Source of the DNA: Aromatoleum anaerobium
GTDB lineage: Bacteria > Pseudomonadota > Gammaproteobacteria > Burkholderiales > Rhodocyclaceae
Direction of reading: 5' to 3'
DNA length: 64,000 bases
NCBI RefSeq assembly: GCF_012910705.2
Contig: NZ_WTVG02000032.1
Location: forward strand, 38,618-102,617
In this document: one piece after another, positions 52,513-61,233 of the stretch
Numbering within the stretch: the stretch's first letter is position 1
Layout: each line of letters begins with the position of its first letter
Made by a program: the position numbers and the translations under genes
The notes under the pieces: model-generated
Seen by the model: the letters and a program-made list of their open reading frames with translations, nothing else
Databases searched by the model: none
Told to the model about the DNA's origin: nothing

Positions 52513-53076
52513 CTGGCTTCCCGGGTAGAACTCTCGACCTTCCTCGAAGGCGTCGAAAAGCGTGCGTTCAAGCAGGCCGTGTATGCGCTGAGGACCGACG
52601 AGGCGGCGCTGGATGCGGTGCAGGACGCGATGCTCAAGCTCTCGGTCAGCTACGCCGACCGTCCGCCCGCCGAACTCCCGCTGCTGTTCCAGCGCATCCT
52701 GCAGAACGTGATCTACGACGCGCTGCGGCGGCAGAAAGTGCGCAACGCGTGGACCACGCTGCTGTCGTCATTCACGTCGGGAGCCGACGACGACAGCGAT
52801 CCTCTCGATATGCTGACCGCCGACTCCGATGCCGCTCACGCCAGCACGCCGCACGCGCAGTTCGAGCGTGCGAGGATGATGGCGGCGATCGAGCGGGAAA
52901 TCGCCCGCCTGCCCAATCGTCAACGCGAAGCCTTCCTGCTGCGTTACTGGGAGGAAATGGATGTTTCCGAAACCGCCGCTGCGATGGGGTGTTCGGAGGG
53001 GAGCGTGAAGACCCACTGTTCGCGCGCCACGCAAACCTTGGCGGCAGCCCTCAAGGCAAAGGGGATCGTGTTATGA
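52513..53076 (+). CDS. RNA polymerase sigma factor (ECF type)
   Basis: 187 residues if translation starts at CTG 52513. Region 2 (EKRAFKQAVYALRTDEAALDAVQDAMLKL, then LPLLFQRILQNVIYDALRRQKVR) and region 4 (IARLPNRQREAFLLRYWEEMDVSETAAAMGCSEGSVKTHCSRA) are complete. A GTG at 52579 is the first conventional start but would cut off the first sigma region 2 helix, with no ribosome-binding site; AAGGA lies 8 nt before CTG-GCT-TCC, where relatives have MAS. The frame closes upstream at TGA 52483. It is followed by DUF3619, DUF3106 and RDD genes, overlapped in turn, which suggests membrane partners for the sigma factor. Confidence 0.88.
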   Translation: MASRVELSTFLEGVEKRAFKQAVYALRTDEAALDAVQDAMLKLSVSYADRPPAELPLLFQRILQNVIYDALRRQKVRNAWTTLLSSFTSGADDDSDPLDMLTADSDAAHASTPHAQFERARMMAAIEREIARLPNRQREAFLLRYWEEMDVSETAAAMGCSEGSVKTHCSRATQTLAAALKAKGIVL

Positions 53077-53447
53077 ACGAACAGGAGTTCGGGCACAAGC
53101 TCGCCGTTCATCTTTCGGCCGCAACCCGCGAAATCGACGGCGAGCTCGCGGACCGCCTGCGCAGTGCACGCGAAGAGGCGCTTCGTGCGAGTTCCCGTGC
53201 CGGAAGGCCGGGACGGCTTTTCGGCCGGAAGCTTCGTTTTCGCCTGATGCTTCCCGCCGTGCTCAGGCCTGCCGTACTGGTGTTCGCGGTCCTCGCGACG
53301 GTGCTTGCCGGGGATTACTGGGTGACCTGGTCGCGCGTCAATTCGCTCCAGGAAGTGGACACGGCGCTGTTGATCGACGACCTGCCGATCGACGCTTATC
53401 TCGACGCGGATTTCAAGGCATGGCTGCAGCAAGACTCGCAATCCTGA
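53073..53447 (+). CDS. DUF3619 membrane protein, putative anti-sigma partner
   Basis: 124 residues; ATG overlaps the sigma gene's stop by 4 bp. The N-terminal half is charged and helical (EQEFGHKLAVHLSAATREIDGELADRLRSAREEAL); one transmembrane segment (PAVLVFAVLATVLAGDYWV) leads to a short periplasmic tail with EVDTALLIDDLPIDAYLD, the DUF3619 hallmark. Position right after an ECF sigma factor and a single membrane span suit an anti-sigma factor, but this is inferred. Confidence 0.8.
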   Translation: MNEQEFGHKLAVHLSAATREIDGELADRLRSAREEALRASSRAGRPGRLFGRKLRFRLMLPAVLRPAVLVFAVLATVLAGDYWVTWSRVNSLQEVDTALLIDDLPIDAYLDADFKAWLQQDSQS

Positions 53448-53872
53448 TCGCAACGCTGATTCTTGCCGGCGCTGCGGGAGCGGTCACACCGATCGGAGCG
53501 CCCGGATGGCGCGATTTGAACGCCGAACAGAGGGAAATCCTCGCGCCGCTCGCCGGCGACTGGAACGGCATGAGCGAGCCCCACCGGCAGAAATGGATCG
53601 GCATCGCCGACAGCTACGGCCGGCTCACGCGCGAGGAGCAGGAGCGCATCCGCGCCCGCATGAAGGCGTGGGCCGATCTCCAGCCCGAACAGCGCGAACG
53701 GGCGCGCGACCAGTACCGGACCTTGCGCAACATTCCTCCCGACAAGCGGGAGTCGCTGCCCGAACTGTGGCAGCGCTACCGCAGCATCCCGCCGGAAGAA
53801 CGCCAGCCGCAGCACGACAGGCGCGATCGCCGCGCCGAACCGCGCTCGCCGTTGCGCCCGGACGACAAATGA
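53420..53872 (+). CDS. DUF3106 periplasmic protein
   Basis: 150 residues, overlapping the preceding gene by 28 bp. Signal peptide (about 1-20: MAAARLAILIATLILAGAAG), then repeated short helices of the type LNAEQREILAPLAGDW, EPHRQKWIGIADSY, LTREEQERIRARMKAW, LQPEQRERARDQY and LPELWQRYRSIPPEER, about 18-20 residues each. This is DUF3106. The tail is Arg/Pro/Asp-rich. The pattern resembles Spy/CpxP-like periplasmic helices, but no function is known. Confidence 0.85.
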   Translation: MAAARLAILIATLILAGAAGAVTPIGAPGWRDLNAEQREILAPLAGDWNGMSEPHRQKWIGIADSYGRLTREEQERIRARMKAWADLQPEQRERARDQYRTLRNIPPDKRESLPELWQRYRSIPPEERQPQHDRRDRRAEPRSPLRPDDK

Positions 53873-53897
53873 AACTCTCGCTGAACTGGATCTTCGA

Positions 53898-54344
53898 TTG
53901 AACACCCCTTTGCCGCCGCGCCCCCGCGTCGAGCTGGCCGGCCTGCGTCGCCGTCTCGCCAGCATGCTGTACGAATCGCTGCTCCTGCTCGGTGTGCTCG
54001 GGCTGACATTCATGGTTCCCTATCTTGTGCTCGGCGTCGTCCTGAACGTCGCTCCCGCGGGATGGTTCGCGTGGCTGCATGTGTATCTGGTGCTGGGAGC
54101 GTACTTCGTCTGGTATTGGCGACGGCGTGGCCAAACACTGGCGATGCAGACGTGGCGCCTGCAACTCGTGAGGGCGACGGACGGACGTGCACTGCCTGTC
54201 GCGACAGCCTGGCTGCGCTACACGCTCGCCTGGCCTTCCGTGCTGTGCTTCGGTCTGGGGCTGGCATGGGCGCTCGTGGACCGCGACCGCCAGTTCCTGC
54301 ATGACCGGTTGGCGGGAACATGCATCGTGTTTCGGCCAGCCTGA
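53898..54344 (+). CDS. RDD-family membrane protein
   Basis: 148 residues from TTG 53898, 25 bp after the DUF3106 gene. TTG is taken because the conserved GLRRRLASMLYESLLLLGVLG (the R-D/x motif with first helix) follows only about 14 residues later. Four hydrophobic stretches: MLYESLLLLGVLGLTFM, YLVLGVVLNVAP, WLHVYLVLGAYFVWYW and LAWPSVLCFGLGLAWALV. QTLAMQTWRLQLV and DRQFLHDRLAGT are RDD hallmarks. Function of the family is unsettled; last gene of the sigma cluster. Confidence 0.85.
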   Translation: MNTPLPPRPRVELAGLRRRLASMLYESLLLLGVLGLTFMVPYLVLGVVLNVAPAGWFAWLHVYLVLGAYFVWYWRRRGQTLAMQTWRLQLVRATDGRALPVATAWLRYTLAWPSVLCFGLGLAWALVDRDRQFLHDRLAGTCIVFRPA

Positions 54345-54538
54345 CCGGGCACTGCGGCGGACCTGCGTGGCTGGTGCTGGTTGAGGCGGCAGCGCGAAGC
54401 GGCTTCCTGCTCCCTGGCATGAACCGCCACGGTCTTCCCGCTCCGTGTGACGCCTTCCGCGCGCCGCATTCGTCCCGTCGCAAATCCTGCGTATACTTTG
54501 AATTTGCCTGACTGGATCCGGCTCGACCGGAGACGACA

Positions 54539-57241
54539 ATGAAAACGGAAAACGCCCCCAGCATTCTTCGATCCGACTATGTGCCCCTCGCGTGGCGGAT
54601 CGACCACCTCGACCTGCACTTCAACCTCGATCCGGTGGCGACGATCGTCAAAAGCCGTCTGCGCTGCGTGCGCAACGCGCTGGCGCCCGCGGCGCCGCTG
54701 CGGCTCTTCGGTGAAGACATCGAGCTGCTCGACCTGACGGTCAACGGAGCGCAACCGGCGCCCGATGCAATCAGGCGGACCGCTGACGGAATCGAGATCG
54801 CGCTGGAGGGAGAAAGCGCAGAAATCGAAATCGCCACCCGCATCGACCCGTCGGCGAACACCACGCTTTCGGGTCTCTACCTGTCTCGCGGCGGCTTCTT
54901 CACCCAATGCGAAGCGGAAGGTTTTCGCCGGATAACTTTCTTTCCCGACCGGCCCGACGCGATGACGCGTTTCACCGTCACGCTGGAGGCGGACACGGCG
55001 ACGTGCCCGGTGTTGTTGTCGAACGGCAACCTGATCGAACAGGGACCGCTCGACGGGGGCCGACACTACGCCAGGTGGGAGGACCCGTTTCCGAAGCCGT
55101 CATATCTCTTCGCGCTCGTCGCGGCGAACCTGGTGTCGCTCGAACGGCGGGTGAACACCGCGTCCGGGCGCGAGGTGCTGCTGCAGGTGTGGGTCGAAGA
55201 CGGCAATCTCGACCGCGCCGGGCACGCGATGGATTCGCTGATCCATTCGATGCGCTGGGACGAGGAGACTTTCGGCCTCGAACTCGATCTCGACCGCTTC
55301 ATGATCGTCGCCGTGAGCGACTTCAACATGGGTGCGATGGAGAACAAGGGCCTCAACATCTTCAACTCGAAGTACGTGCTGGCGAAGCCCGACACGGCCA
55401 CCGACATCGATTACGAGAACATCGAAAGCGTCGTCGCGCACGAGTACTTCCACAACTGGACCGGCAACCGCGTGACCTGCCGCGACTGGTTCCAGCTCAC
55501 GCTGAAAGAAGGGCTGACGGTATTCCGCGACCAGCAGTTCTCTGCCGACATGCTCGGACGCATGGCCGAGGCGGGGGGCGAGGCCGCTGCTGCGTCGGCC
55601 CGGGCGGTGAAGCGCATCGACGACGTGCGCGTGCTGCGCACTGCTCAGTTCGCCGAGGAGGCGGGGCCGATGGCGCATCCGATCCGCCCGGACAGCTATC
55701 AGGAAATCAACAACTTCTACACCGCGACGGTGTACGAGAAGGGCGCCGAAGTCATCCGCATGCTGCACACGCTGCTGGGTGCTGAAGGGTTTCGCAACGG
55801 CATGGACCTGTACTTCAGCTACCACGACGGTCAGGCGGTGACCTGCGACGATTTCGTCGACTGCATGGCCGAAGCGAACGGCCGCGACCTCGACCAGTTC
55901 ATGCGCTGGTATGGCCAGGCCGGCACGCCGCGAGTCACGGCGCAAGGGCGCTACGACGCCGAAAGCCGCAGCTACACGCTGACGCTGACACAGCACACTC
56001 CACCGACGCCGGGCCAGCCTGAAAAGCTGCCGCTCGTGATTCCGGTCGCGGTCGGCCTGATCGGCCCGGACGGCGCCGATCTGCCGCTGCGGCTGCAGGC
56101 CGACAACCACGGCGCGACGACGAAACTGATCGAGCTGACCGAAGCGGAGCAAAGCTTCCAGTTCACGGACCTCGACTTCGAGCCCGTGCCTTCGCTGCTG
56201 CGCGGTTTTTCCGCCCCGGTGATTCTCGAACTCGACGAGGACGACGCGCGGCTCGCGTTCCGCATGGCGCACGACTCCGATGCGTTCAACCGCTGGGACG
56301 CGGCGCAGCGCTATGCGGAGCGGGTCGTCCTTGCGCTCGCTGCCGACGCCGCCGCAGGCCGTCCGCTGGCGGTACCGGCCGCTTTTGTCCAAGCCTTCCG
56401 CGCCTTGCTGACGAATGACGGGCTCGACCCCGCTTTCAGGGCGCAGGCCGCTGCGCTACCTGCCGAAGCCTATCTGCTCGAACGGATGGCGGTGGCCGAC
56501 CCCGCGCCGCTGCGCGCGGCGCTGATGGCGCTGATGCGCGAGCTGGGCGGAGCGCTCGCCGAGGAGTGGCTGACGCTTTACAAAAAGCATGAAGTGAGCG
56601 GGCCGTACCGCTATCACCCGGCCGATGCGGGACGGCGCGCGCTGCGCAGCCTCGCGCTGAAGTATCTAGCCGCCGCCGGGGTCGGCGAAGGTCTCGAGCG
56701 GGCGCAGGCGCAATTCGAGCGCTTCGACAACATGACGGAAGGCTTCGGTGCGCTCGCCGCGCTGGTCCACAGCGCGAGTCCGGCACGCGAGGCCGCGCTC
56801 GACGCGTTTCACCGCCGCTACCGCGACGACGCGCTCGTGCTCGACAAGTGGTTCGCGCTGCAGGCCGGCGCGTGGCGCTGGGATGCCGAGGCCGCACCAG
56901 TGCTCGAACGGGTGCGCAGGCTGATGGAAGATCCGGGTTTCAGCACCGAGAATCCGAACAAGGTCTATGCGCTGCTCGGGAGTTTTTTCCGCGCCAATCC
57001 GGCAGAGTTCCATCTGCCGGACGGCAGCGGCTACGTGTTCTGGGCCGAGCAGGTGCTGGCGCTCGACCGGCGCAACCCCCAGGTCGCGTCGCGCATCGCA
57101 CGGGCGCTCGAGAGCTGGCGCCGGTTTACTCCCGAAATCCGGGATCGCGTCGGCGTGCAACTCGAGCGCGTGCGCAGCGTCACCGGACTGTCACCCGACG
57201 TCGCAGAGATCATCGACAAGGCGCTGGGGGAGGGGGTCTAG
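54539..57241 (+). CDS. pepN: Aminopeptidase N
   Basis: 900 residues (E. coli PepN 870). M1 family: exopeptidase motif GAMENKGLN near residue 265 and zinc site H301-E-Y-F-H305 with the third ligand in the following WFQLTLKEGLTVFRD. C-terminal PepN helical superhelix from about residue 560. GGAG lies 6 nt before the ATG, and TATACT (54492-54497) is a possible -10 box about 40 bp upstream. The enzyme trims N-terminal residues from peptides in the cytosol. It stands alone after the sigma cluster, with a 194-bp gap. Confidence 0.95.
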   Translation: MKTENAPSILRSDYVPLAWRIDHLDLHFNLDPVATIVKSRLRCVRNALAPAAPLRLFGEDIELLDLTVNGAQPAPDAIRRTADGIEIALEGESAEIEIATRIDPSANTTLSGLYLSRGGFFTQCEAEGFRRITFFPDRPDAMTRFTVTLEADTATCPVLLSNGNLIEQGPLDGGRHYARWEDPFPKPSYLFALVAANLVSLERRVNTASGREVLLQVWVEDGNLDRAGHAMDSLIHSMRWDEETFGLELDLDRFMIVAVSDFNMGAMENKGLNIFNSKYVLAKPDTATDIDYENIESVVAHEYFHNWTGNRVTCRDWFQLTLKEGLTVFRDQQFSADMLGRMAEAGGEAAAASARAVKRIDDVRVLRTAQFAEEAGPMAHPIRPDSYQEINNFYTATVYEKGAEVIRMLHTLLGAEGFRNGMDLYFSYHDGQAVTCDDFVDCMAEANGRDLDQFMRWYGQAGTPRVTAQGRYDAESRSYTLTLTQHTPPTPGQPEKLPLVIPVAVGLIGPDGADLPLRLQADNHGATTKLIELTEAEQSFQFTDLDFEPVPSLLRGFSAPVILELDEDDARLAFRMAHDSDAFNRWDAAQRYAERVVLALAADAAAGRPLAVPAAFVQAFRALLTNDGLDPAFRAQAAALPAEAYLLERMAVADPAPLRAALMALMRELGGALAEEWLTLYKKHEVSGPYRYHPADAGRRALRSLALKYLAAAGVGEGLERAQAQFERFDNMTEGFGALAALVHSASPAREAALDAFHRRYRDDALVLDKWFALQAGAWRWDAEAAPVLERVRRLMEDPGFSTENPNKVYALLGSFFRANPAEFHLPDGSGYVFWAEQVLALDRRNPQVASRIARALESWRRFTPEIRDRVGVQLERVRSVTGLSPDVAEIIDKALGEGV

Positions 57242-57298
57242 CCGACTTACCGACTTCGGCCTGCCCGGCCTGACATTGCATGGCCCGAAGCCTGATCT

Positions 57299-58642
57299 TC
57301 AGCGCTCTCGCCATGCCTTGTCGAAGCTGGCGATGATCGGATGCAGAAGATAGTCGACGAATGTGCGTTTTCCAGTGCGCATAAAAACATCGGCCAGCAT
57401 TCCCGGTTGCACCTTCTGGTCGCCGAGCCGAGCCAGTTCCGATTCAGGGACTTCAATCTTGGTGACGAAGTAAATGCGTCCGGTGACCGGGTCTTCGATG
57501 GCGTCGGCAGAAACATAGCGCACCTTGCCGTTCAGTTCGGGGGTTGCACGACGATCGAAGGCTGCAAGCTGTACACCGGCGTCAAGATCCAGCCGCACGC
57601 GGTCGATATCTTCCGGACGAACCTGTGCCTCAATGATGAGACGGTCATTAGTCGGCACGATGTCCAGCAGAACTTCGCCGGGGGCAATCACCCCACCGAG
57701 CGTATGAGCCTTGAGGTCCACGGCAATACCGTCGACGGGTGCCTTCAATTCGGTCTGCGCCAGCACATATTTGGCCGCGCCCATCCGCTCCAGGTAGTCG
57801 AAGGCTTCGTTCTGAACCTTGCGCAGTTCGGCCACGACATCTTCGTGAAATCCCTTGCGGAGCTGGAATTTCTCCAGTTCCTTTTCCCCGATGGCGGATT
57901 TCGCGACGGCTATATCCGACACATGCTCTGCACGCTCGCCCTCGATCTGAGCGATCTCACGTTCGAGCGTGCGATATTTTGTCTTCTCTACCATGCCTTT
58001 ACCAAGCAGGTCGGTGAGGCTGGAGAGCTCGATTTTGAGACTCTTGAGTTGTGCTTCCTTGGCGTCACGCTGGCCGGCGATGCCTTGAATTTCGTTCTGT
58101 CGAGCAGCGATTTGCTTGTCGAGGATCTCGAGTTGGCCGATCAAAGAGGCCCGTCGGGCGGCATGCATCGACTCTTGTGAGCGCAGGATCTCCGCAACTT
58201 TTGGGTCGTTCTTTCGCGACAGGAGTTCGGCAGGCCAAGGAATCGCCTCCAGTCTGTCGCGCTCGGCCATGAGGCGGCTTAGCTGGGCGATCGCCGCGTC
58301 GTACTGGGCCTGAAAGATACCGTGGGAAGCGCCTGCGCGCGTTTCGTCAAGGCGAATCAGGACTTGCCCGGCTTTCACGCGGTCCCCGTCACGCACCAGA
58401 ATCTCCCGGATGACGCCGCCTTCCTGATGTTGAATCTTCTTGCGGCTTGTATCGACCTTGACGACGCCGGGTGCGACGACAGCGCTGGCAAGGGGCACGA
58501 GGGTCGACCAGGCGATGGTGAGTCCGAAGCTCAGCAGCAGGATTACCAGGCCGATAACGGTCCAGCGGCCGATCCCGCGTTCGGCATCGCGGACGGCGGA
58601 TTCTTCCGGGGATCCAGGACCGGGCGCCAGCTCAAAGCGCAT
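57299..58642 (-). CDS. Type I secretion periplasmic adaptor (HlyD family), locus 2
   Basis: 447 residues. One transmembrane helix (WTVIGLVILLLSFGLTIAWSTLVPLA), lipoyl segment GVVKVDTSRKKIQHQEGGVI, a long coiled-coil with DKQIAARQNEIQGIAGQRDAKE, second lipoyl half LKAPVDGIAVDLKAHTLGG, and a beta-barrel C-terminus (KVQPGMLADVFMRTGKRT). Overlaps the ABC gene upstream by 11 bp. Converges with pepN. Clearly related to but distinct from the adaptor at 27092. Confidence 0.92.
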   Translation of the reverse strand: MRFELAPGPGSPEESAVRDAERGIGRWTVIGLVILLLSFGLTIAWSTLVPLASAVVAPGVVKVDTSRKKIQHQEGGVIREILVRDGDRVKAGQVLIRLDETRAGASHGIFQAQYDAAIAQLSRLMAERDRLEAIPWPAELLSRKNDPKVAEILRSQESMHAARRASLIGQLEILDKQIAARQNEIQGIAGQRDAKEAQLKSLKIELSSLTDLLGKGMVEKTKYRTLEREIAQIEGERAEHVSDIAVAKSAIGEKELEKFQLRKGFHEDVVAELRKVQNEAFDYLERMGAAKYVLAQTELKAPVDGIAVDLKAHTLGGVIAPGEVLLDIVPTNDRLIIEAQVRPEDIDRVRLDLDAGVQLAAFDRRATPELNGKVRYVSADAIEDPVTGRIYFVTKIEVPESELARLGDQKVQPGMLADVFMRTGKRTFVDYLLHPIIASFDKAWRER

Positions 58643-60443
58643 TGGGCGCCTCCTGTGCGGTGCCGCCCGGGTGCCCGGCGGTCGACATCGGGCGGCGGGT
58701 GATCTGCGGCATCAGCTCGCTGGTCGGGCCGAAGAGCGCGATCGCGCCGCGCTGGATCACCATCAGCAACTCGGTTCCGCCAAGCAGGGTCGGCCGGTGG
58801 GCGATGACGATTACCGTATGGCCTGCGGAGCGCAATTCGTCGAGCGCCTGCCGCACGATCGCCTCGCCCTCCGCATCGAGATTCGAGGTCGGCTCATCGA
58901 GCACGATCAGCGCGGGCAGGCCATACAGAGCCCGTGCGAGACCGATGCGCTGGCGTTGACCTCCCGAAAGATTGGCGCCGTTCGGGCCGATGATGGTGTC
59001 GTAGCCAGCGGGCAGCTCGAGAATCATCTGGTGCGCTCCGACGCGTCGAGCCGCGTCGACCACCTGTTCGGCATCGACCTTGCCGAAACGCGCGATATTG
59101 TCGGCCACCGTGCCAGGAAAGAGTTCGATGTCCTGCGGCAGGTAACCGAGATAGGGTCCGACCTCCTCGCGCCGCCAGTCGCTGATGGCGACACCGTCGA
59201 GTCTCACGGTCCCGGACTTCGGCGCCCAAACGCCAACGAGAAGGCGCACCAGCGACGATTTTCCCGCGCCGCTGGGGCCGGTGATGCCGAGCACCTGGCC
59301 ACGTTCCAGCTGGAATGAAACGCCGTTGATGACGTTCCTGCCGCCGTCGGGAGGTCCTGCGAAAAGGTTGTCCACATGAAGATTGCCCCTGGGCGCGGGA
59401 AGCGGCATGCGGTCATCCTGTTCGGTCAAGGTACCGAGCGTTTTCTGCAAGCGATCGTAGGAGGATCGTGCAGCCAGAAAACCGCGCCAGCTACCGATCG
59501 CCGATTCGACCGGAGCCAATCCGCGACCCATGATGATGGACGCGGCGATCATCGCGCCGGCGGTGATCTGCTGCTCGATCACCAGGTAGGCGCCGGCACC
59601 GAGCACCGCAACCTGCAGACAGAATCGCACCGACTTTGCAGTCGCCGTGATGCTGCCGGCCCGGTCGCTGGCGACCGCCTGCAACGCCAGACCCGCGGCA
59701 TGCGGCTTGTGCCAGCGCGCCATTAATCCCGGCAGCATGCCCATGGCGCGGACCACTTCGGAATTGCGTGCGGCGTGCTCGGCAAACTGGGTGCTGCCGG
59801 CCAGTTCGGCGCCGGCTTCCGCCAGCAGCCCCCGGGTGGCGCGCTCGCTGATGAGGCCGATCGCAAGCAGAATCATGGCCCCGGCGAGGGCGACATGCCC
59901 CAGCAGAGGGTGAAGGAGATAGACCAGGCCGACGTAAAGCGGAACCCAGGGCGCGTCGAGCAGCGCGAGCACGCCGGCGCCTGTGAGAAAGCCGCGCAGA
60001 GCATCGAGATCGCGAAATGCCTGGCCGTTGTGCCCGGAAACCAGCACCACGCGGAACGTGCGGACCGAGAGCAGCCCGTCGATCTGCGCGCCCAGACGCA
60101 CCAGAATGCGCGATCGCACCATTTCCAGCAGCCCCATTGTCAGCAGGCTGGCGATGGCGAACAGCGTGATGTAGAGCAAGGTCTCGTGGCTGCGCGAGGC
60201 CAGCACCCGGTCATAGACCTGAAGCATGTAGAGCGGTGCGGTCAGCATCAGCAAGTTGATGAAGAAGCTGAAAAAGCCGACTCGTAACATGACCCGTTGG
60301 GCACGACCCATCGCGTGGGCGAGAGCATTGATCGTCACGGCGTGTTCCCGCAGTTCGGGGGGGCGAGTCAATATCGTGTAACGCGAACCAGCCGCAGGCG
60401 CCGGCTCGCGATCGGCAACACGACGGTCCTGCTCAGACAGCAT
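58632..60443 (-). CDS. Type I secretion ABC transporter, locus 2
   Basis: 603 residues from ATG 60441-60443, which overlaps the PEP-CTERM gene's stop by 11 bp; a longer frame exists upstream but lies inside that gene. Membrane domain begins FFSFFINLLMLTAPLYMLQVYDRVL (PrtD type, no C39 domain). ATPase: Walker A GPSGAGKSS near residue 390, YLPQDIELFPG, signature LSGGQRQRIGLARAL, LIVLDEP. Works with the HlyD gene downstream. The large PKD protein two genes upstream is the likely passenger. Confidence 0.92.
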   Translation of the reverse strand: MLSEQDRRVADREPAPAAGSRYTILTRPPELREHAVTINALAHAMGRAQRVMLRVGFFSFFINLLMLTAPLYMLQVYDRVLASRSHETLLYITLFAIASLLTMGLLEMVRSRILVRLGAQIDGLLSVRTFRVVLVSGHNGQAFRDLDALRGFLTGAGVLALLDAPWVPLYVGLVYLLHPLLGHVALAGAMILLAIGLISERATRGLLAEAGAELAGSTQFAEHAARNSEVVRAMGMLPGLMARWHKPHAAGLALQAVASDRAGSITATAKSVRFCLQVAVLGAGAYLVIEQQITAGAMIAASIIMGRGLAPVESAIGSWRGFLAARSSYDRLQKTLGTLTEQDDRMPLPAPRGNLHVDNLFAGPPDGGRNVINGVSFQLERGQVLGITGPSGAGKSSLVRLLVGVWAPKSGTVRLDGVAISDWRREEVGPYLGYLPQDIELFPGTVADNIARFGKVDAEQVVDAARRVGAHQMILELPAGYDTIIGPNGANLSGGQRQRIGLARALYGLPALIVLDEPTSNLDAEGEAIVRQALDELRSAGHTVIVIAHRPTLLGGTELLMVIQRGAIALFGPTSELMPQITRRPMSTAGHPGGTAQEAPNAL

Positions 60444-61089
60444 GCTTGCGGCGGCCGGCCAGGCCAGCGAGTGCAGCGATACCGAGAAGAGCAAGCGCGC
60501 CCGGTTCCGGAACACCCTGGGTCACCGCTTCGCCGGTCACGGCAAAGGCCAGATCCGGAGGCAGCATCGCCCAGACGTCGCCATCCACGCCTCGGAAAGC
60601 GCTGACGCTGTCGCCCTCGGCGCTCTCGAGCCAGAACCAGAATTCCTGGTCGGTGTCGAGGAACACCGAGAGATAGGCCGACCCGTCAAGCTGCAAGGGC
60701 GTGCTCAGCGTCAGGTCGAACTCGAAGATGGGGGTCGCGGCGGAGTCGGTCAGGGATGTCGGTCTCGCAATGATCGATCCACCCAGCGTGTCGAACGTGT
60801 CCGGTGCCGTCGCGACATCATCGAACAGGCGGACGACGAAGAGACTGACATCGCTGACCTCGGTCCCCCACCAGCGAAATCCGGTCACCGTCGAGGGGCC
60901 GGCCAGTGAGAAGGCATCCGCGTTCTGGAACCCGAAGAATCCAGCGATGGAATACTCGGCTTCGATTGCCTCGCCCGCATCCAGCGGCGCCTGGGCGTAC
61001 AGAACCGCCGCTTGTGCGGCCGTGCTCAGGGCCGATGTGACAGCAAGTGCGCACAGAAACGAGCGAAAGTATCTTGGAAGGCAGGCCAT
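60433..61089 (-). CDS. PEP-CTERM protein overlapped with type I secretion genes
   Basis: 218 residues. Signal peptide (about 1-28: FLCALAVTSALSTAAQAA), a beta-rich, cysteine-poor body (STVTGFRWWGTEVSDVSLFVVRLFDD, FEFDLTLSTPLQLDGSAYLSVFLDT, QEFWFWLESAEGDSV), and a C-terminal anchor GVPEPGALALLGIAALAGLAG with basic tail RRKHAV. The PEP motif is intact. It overlaps the ABC transporter gene by 11 bp, so the two are translationally coupled, an unusual pairing of Sec/exosortase and type I secretion genes. No sigma-54 site is visible upstream. Confidence 0.88.
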   Translation of the reverse strand: MACLPRYFRSFLCALAVTSALSTAAQAAVLYAQAPLDAGEAIEAEYSIAGFFGFQNADAFSLAGPSTVTGFRWWGTEVSDVSLFVVRLFDDVATAPDTFDTLGGSIIARPTSLTDSAATPIFEFDLTLSTPLQLDGSAYLSVFLDTDQEFWFWLESAEGDSVSAFRGVDGDVWAMLPPDLAFAVTGEAVTQGVPEPGALALLGIAALAGLAGRRKHAV

Positions 61090-61196
61090 GGCAGTTCCTC
61101 TTGCGAGTAAGGGAGGCATAAAGACGTGAGAGGGGGGAGGCAAGGTGGGTTACCGAGTGGCGATTTGATTCCCGTTTCCATCGCAGCGGCAAAAAG

Positions 61197-61226
61197 GGCC
61201 GGCGCTCCGCGCAGCGCACGCCGGCC
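61197..61226 (-). terminator. Intrinsic terminator after the PKD-repeat gene
   Basis: GGCCGGCG (61197-61204) pairs with CGCCGGCC (61219-61226); on the minus strand CTTTTTG follows the stem. It lies 8 bp after the PKD gene's stop and before the PEP-CTERM gene, so the downstream secretion genes need their own promoter or read-through. Confidence 0.85.
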
Positions 61227-61233
61227 GCCTGAT

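Noticed and set aside
61090..61196. Sigma-54 promoter for the second PEP-CTERM gene
   Set aside because: No GG-N10-GC match with TGGCAC/TTGC context was found on the minus strand before its start.
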